A DNA stretch of 7,584 nt, from NCBI GenBank assembly GCA_013375405.1, contig JABXJU010000209.1, forward strand, positions 1 through 7,584, written 5' to 3'. Source of the DNA: Candidatus Helarchaeota archaeon. GTDB lineage: Archaea; Asgardarchaeota; Lokiarchaeia; Helarchaeales; HEL-GB-A. A model generated the notes under the pieces. It saw only the letters and a program-made list of their open reading frames with translations, was not told the origin of the DNA and made no database searches. A program made the position numbers and the translations under genes. Of this stretch, positions 6,108 through 7,584 are shown piece after piece; position 1 is the stretch's first letter; each line of letters starts with the position of its first letter.

Positions 6108-6980
6108 ATGACTAAGAAAATATACGTATGGGAATGTGCTAAGGCTAAAGTTGAAGTTAATGAGAACGGCAAGATAATTTCAGCTTCAGATCCTTTAATA
6201 CAATATTGCCCCATTAGAGAATATTCCGGCTGGCATTCAGAAACATTGAATAAAGCCGACATCATTAAAAGCATGCAATGGAAAATTAAAACTTATGGGC
6301 TATGTAAAAACAACAGAATTCTGCGGTTTAAATTTCAGGGGGTTGGTTATGGTGCCAGCGAGTGTCTCATGACAGCAATGGATAATAAAATCATTGAAGC
6401 ATCAATTGTTCCTTGTGATGGTGCAGGATCCGTAATATCTTCTGATAAATACATTATTCAAGGAATAGGTATGGTGAGTCCTGCCCTGATTAGCACGTTT
6501 CCAATGCCTCAAATTATTAATAAATTAGAAAAATTAGGGACTCATATCGTGGATAAAGAAAAAGCAAGTATCGATCAAGTTAAAGGCGTCGAAAAAGCGA
6601 TTGAATTAGGTTATGAGAAAATTGGAGTAACTATTGCCGGCCATGAATTAAAAAGCGTTGAGATTTTACGCACGATAGAAAAGGATCACGCTATTACAAT
6701 GTTAATTATATTAATACATGTGACAGGCGTCACCGAAAAAGATGAAAAATATATAATTCAATCTGATATTTCTCACGGGTGCTCTTCTAAATTCATTCGC
6801 AAGATTCTTGAACCGAAAAATAAACATGTAGCTAAATTTGGAACGATCCTTCCAGCTTATGCATTTTCTCAGCTTGGCAAAGCAGTATTAGATCTCCGGG
6901 ATAGAGAAATGCAGGTGAATCCCCCCATTATACAAGTTAAAAAGAGTGCTATAAGAAAACCACCTTCTCCAATGCTCTAA
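6108..6980 (+). CDS. DUF2099 family protein (methanogenesis marker protein 8)
   Basis: Function unknown. The family was named from its near-universal presence in methanogens but also occurs in other archaea. Recognised from conserved blocks: YCPIREYSG, GYGASE, VPCDGAGSV, IIQGIGMVSP, FPMPQII, IDQVKGVEKAIELGY and ISHGCSSKFIRKILEP. Cysteines in the conserved parts (in YCP, GLC, SEC, PCDG and GCSSK) could bind metal or act in redox chemistry; this is inference. No signal peptide or membrane segment is evident, so it is probably cytoplasmic. The ATG at 6108 gives 290 residues; a TTG at 6096 would add four. The ribosome binding site is weak. Lying 25 bases after thi4 on the same strand, it is probably co-transcribed with it. 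Its stop codon overlaps that of the convergent gene. Confidence 0.85.
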   Translation: MTKKIYVWECAKAKVEVNENGKIISASDPLIQYCPIREYSGWHSETLNKADIIKSMQWKIKTYGLCKNNRILRFKFQGVGYGASECLMTAMDNKIIEASIVPCDGAGSVISSDKYIIQGIGMVSPALISTFPMPQIINKLEKLGTHIVDKEKASIDQVKGVEKAIELGYEKIGVTIAGHELKSVEILRTIEKDHAITMLIILIHVTGVTEKDEKYIIQSDISHGCSSKFIRKILEPKNKHVAKFGTILPAYAFSQLGKAVLDLRDREMQVNPPIIQVKKSAIRKPPSPML

Positions 6981-7492
6981 GATCTATTATCAGTTATGAG
7001 AGCCCTCTTTGATCTTAATTTTTCTAAATTTTTTTCGTGTTTTAAGCAAAACTTTGCTTGTAAGAGTTGCGCATTTATAAGGTCAGATTGCCAATGTGCA
7101 TTAAATAACCTACAATCCTTCTCAGAACAAAAGGGTTCTCCCTTCAAATTAAAAAAAAGCGCCTGACTCACAAATCCTTTAAGAACTTCTGTTAAATTGG
7201 GATCATCATAATCTATGAATTGACCCTTAAACTGGTCTTTAAAGATCTCTATTGGAATGTTTGTTCCCAACGCAGAACTTTGGTGTTTTAGTTTATAAAA
7301 CAATCTCGGTTTTGCTGGTCCTTCCACTATTCCAGCCGTTGAGATGAGTGATAACTTGCTACATAAGATTGATCTGATATGATAGCGTCCATCCCCCGTG
7401 AAAAAAGTCCCGAATAGTCTATTTGTTATTATAATATGGATGCAATCTAAGATATTATCATCTTCAGGAAGTAAATCCCAATAAAATAACAT
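6977..7492 (-). CDS. DUF6775-like putative metallopeptidase, possibly 5'-truncated
   Basis: Resembles an archaeal family I know as DUF6775 (putative metallopeptidase), recognised from memory of blocks such as ITNRLFGTF, GDGRYHIRS, ISTAGIVEGPAKPR, DYDDPNLTEVLKGFV and EPFCSEKDCRLFNAHWQ. A pattern of C-x4-C, then H, then C-x2-H (FCLKHE) near the C-terminus could bind zinc. I do not see a clear HExxH. Substrate and role are unknown. The ATG at 7492 gives 171 residues (a TTG at 7495 adds one). In-frame codons upstream of it read VVELKLYDGLKL back to a TAA, and this stretch seems to continue the family homology. The gene may therefore be truncated, frameshifted or start at an unusual codon. A TATA-like TTATAAAAATATAAG (7529-7543, minus strand) instead supports a start near 7492. 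The last 4 bases overlap the DUF2099 gene. Confidence 0.6.
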   Translation of the reverse strand: MLFYWDLLPEDDNILDCIHIIITNRLFGTFFTGDGRYHIRSILCSKLSLISTAGIVEGPAKPRLFYKLKHQSSALGTNIPIEIFKDQFKGQFIDYDDPNLTEVLKGFVSQALFFNLKGEPFCSEKDCRLFNAHWQSDLINAQLLQAKFCLKHEKNLEKLRSKRALITDNRS

Positions 7493-7495
7493 CAA

Positions 7496-7584
7496 TTTTA
7501 AACCATCATATAACTTAAGTTCGACAACTTATATTTTTATAACAGATTTTTTAATCCTTTCCTCATAATAAAAGTGAATATTTC
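7496..7584. other. AT-rich upstream end of window
   Basis: The minus strand holds a TATA-like box (7529-7543) upstream of the DUF6775-like gene. A short minus-strand reading frame (MRKGLKNLL, then stop) looks like noise. In the frame of the DUF6775-like gene, codons are open on both sides of a single TAA near 7537, so this may be the broken 5' part of that gene. No RNA gene or repeat is evident. Confidence 0.3.

Noticed and set aside
1..7584. CRISPR arrays, tRNA/rRNA genes, insertion sequences
   Set aside because: No regularly spaced repeats, no cloverleaf-like or rRNA-like stretches, and no transposase or terminal inverted repeats were seen on reading both strands.

Overview
The window looks like part of an archaeal chromosome. 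The [NiFe]-hydrogenase and heterodisulfide-reductase genes are of the archaeal F420-nonreducing (Mvh/Vhu) type. Other archaeal markers are an archaeal-type Thi4, a DUF2099 (methanogenesis marker 8) protein, TATA-like boxes and GGTGA-type ribosome binding sites. A probable selenocysteine (Sec) codon in a detached hydrogenase peptide, followed by an RNA fold resembling a eukaryotic SECIS, points to a Sec-decoding archaeon. I favour an Asgard (Lokiarchaeota-like) lineage. That is an inference: no taxonomic marker gene is present.

Region 1 (1-3822, + strand) is a compact operon: mvhG (5' end outside the window), hdrC, hdrB, mvhA and a small vhuU-like gene. Together these supply the hydrogenase core and two of the three Hdr subunits of an H2-linked flavin-bifurcating Mvh-Hdr complex. 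HdrA and MvhD are not in the window. The large subunit mvhA stops before its second Ni-binding motif. That motif is found just downstream in another reading frame as D-C-(UGA)-L-S-C-A-A-H. Reaching it from the well-placed vhuU start needs a -1 shift, and the sequence A AAG GGG lies in the interval where the shift must occur. The end of this gene overlaps a closed multi-branch RNA fold with an AUGA/GGA internal loop, and a T-rich tract follows.

Region 2 (3887-5011, - strand) is a convergent lplA-type lipoate-protein ligase with its accessory C-terminal domain fused. It is followed by a 285-base AT-rich divergent promoter region.

Region 3 (5297-6980, + strand) is a two-gene unit: thi4 (thiazole / ribose-1,5-bisphosphate family), which carries a cysteine at the sulfur-donor position, and a DUF2099 protein. 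Convergent to it, overlapping by 4 bases at the stop codons, is a DUF6775-like gene on the - strand (6977-7492) whose 5' end is uncertain.

The strongest candidate for something unusual is the vhuU locus: a separate C-terminal hydrogenase peptide combining possible Sec recoding, an apparent -1 frame change and a SECIS-like 3' structure. A missing base in the assembly is the main competing explanation for the frame change.
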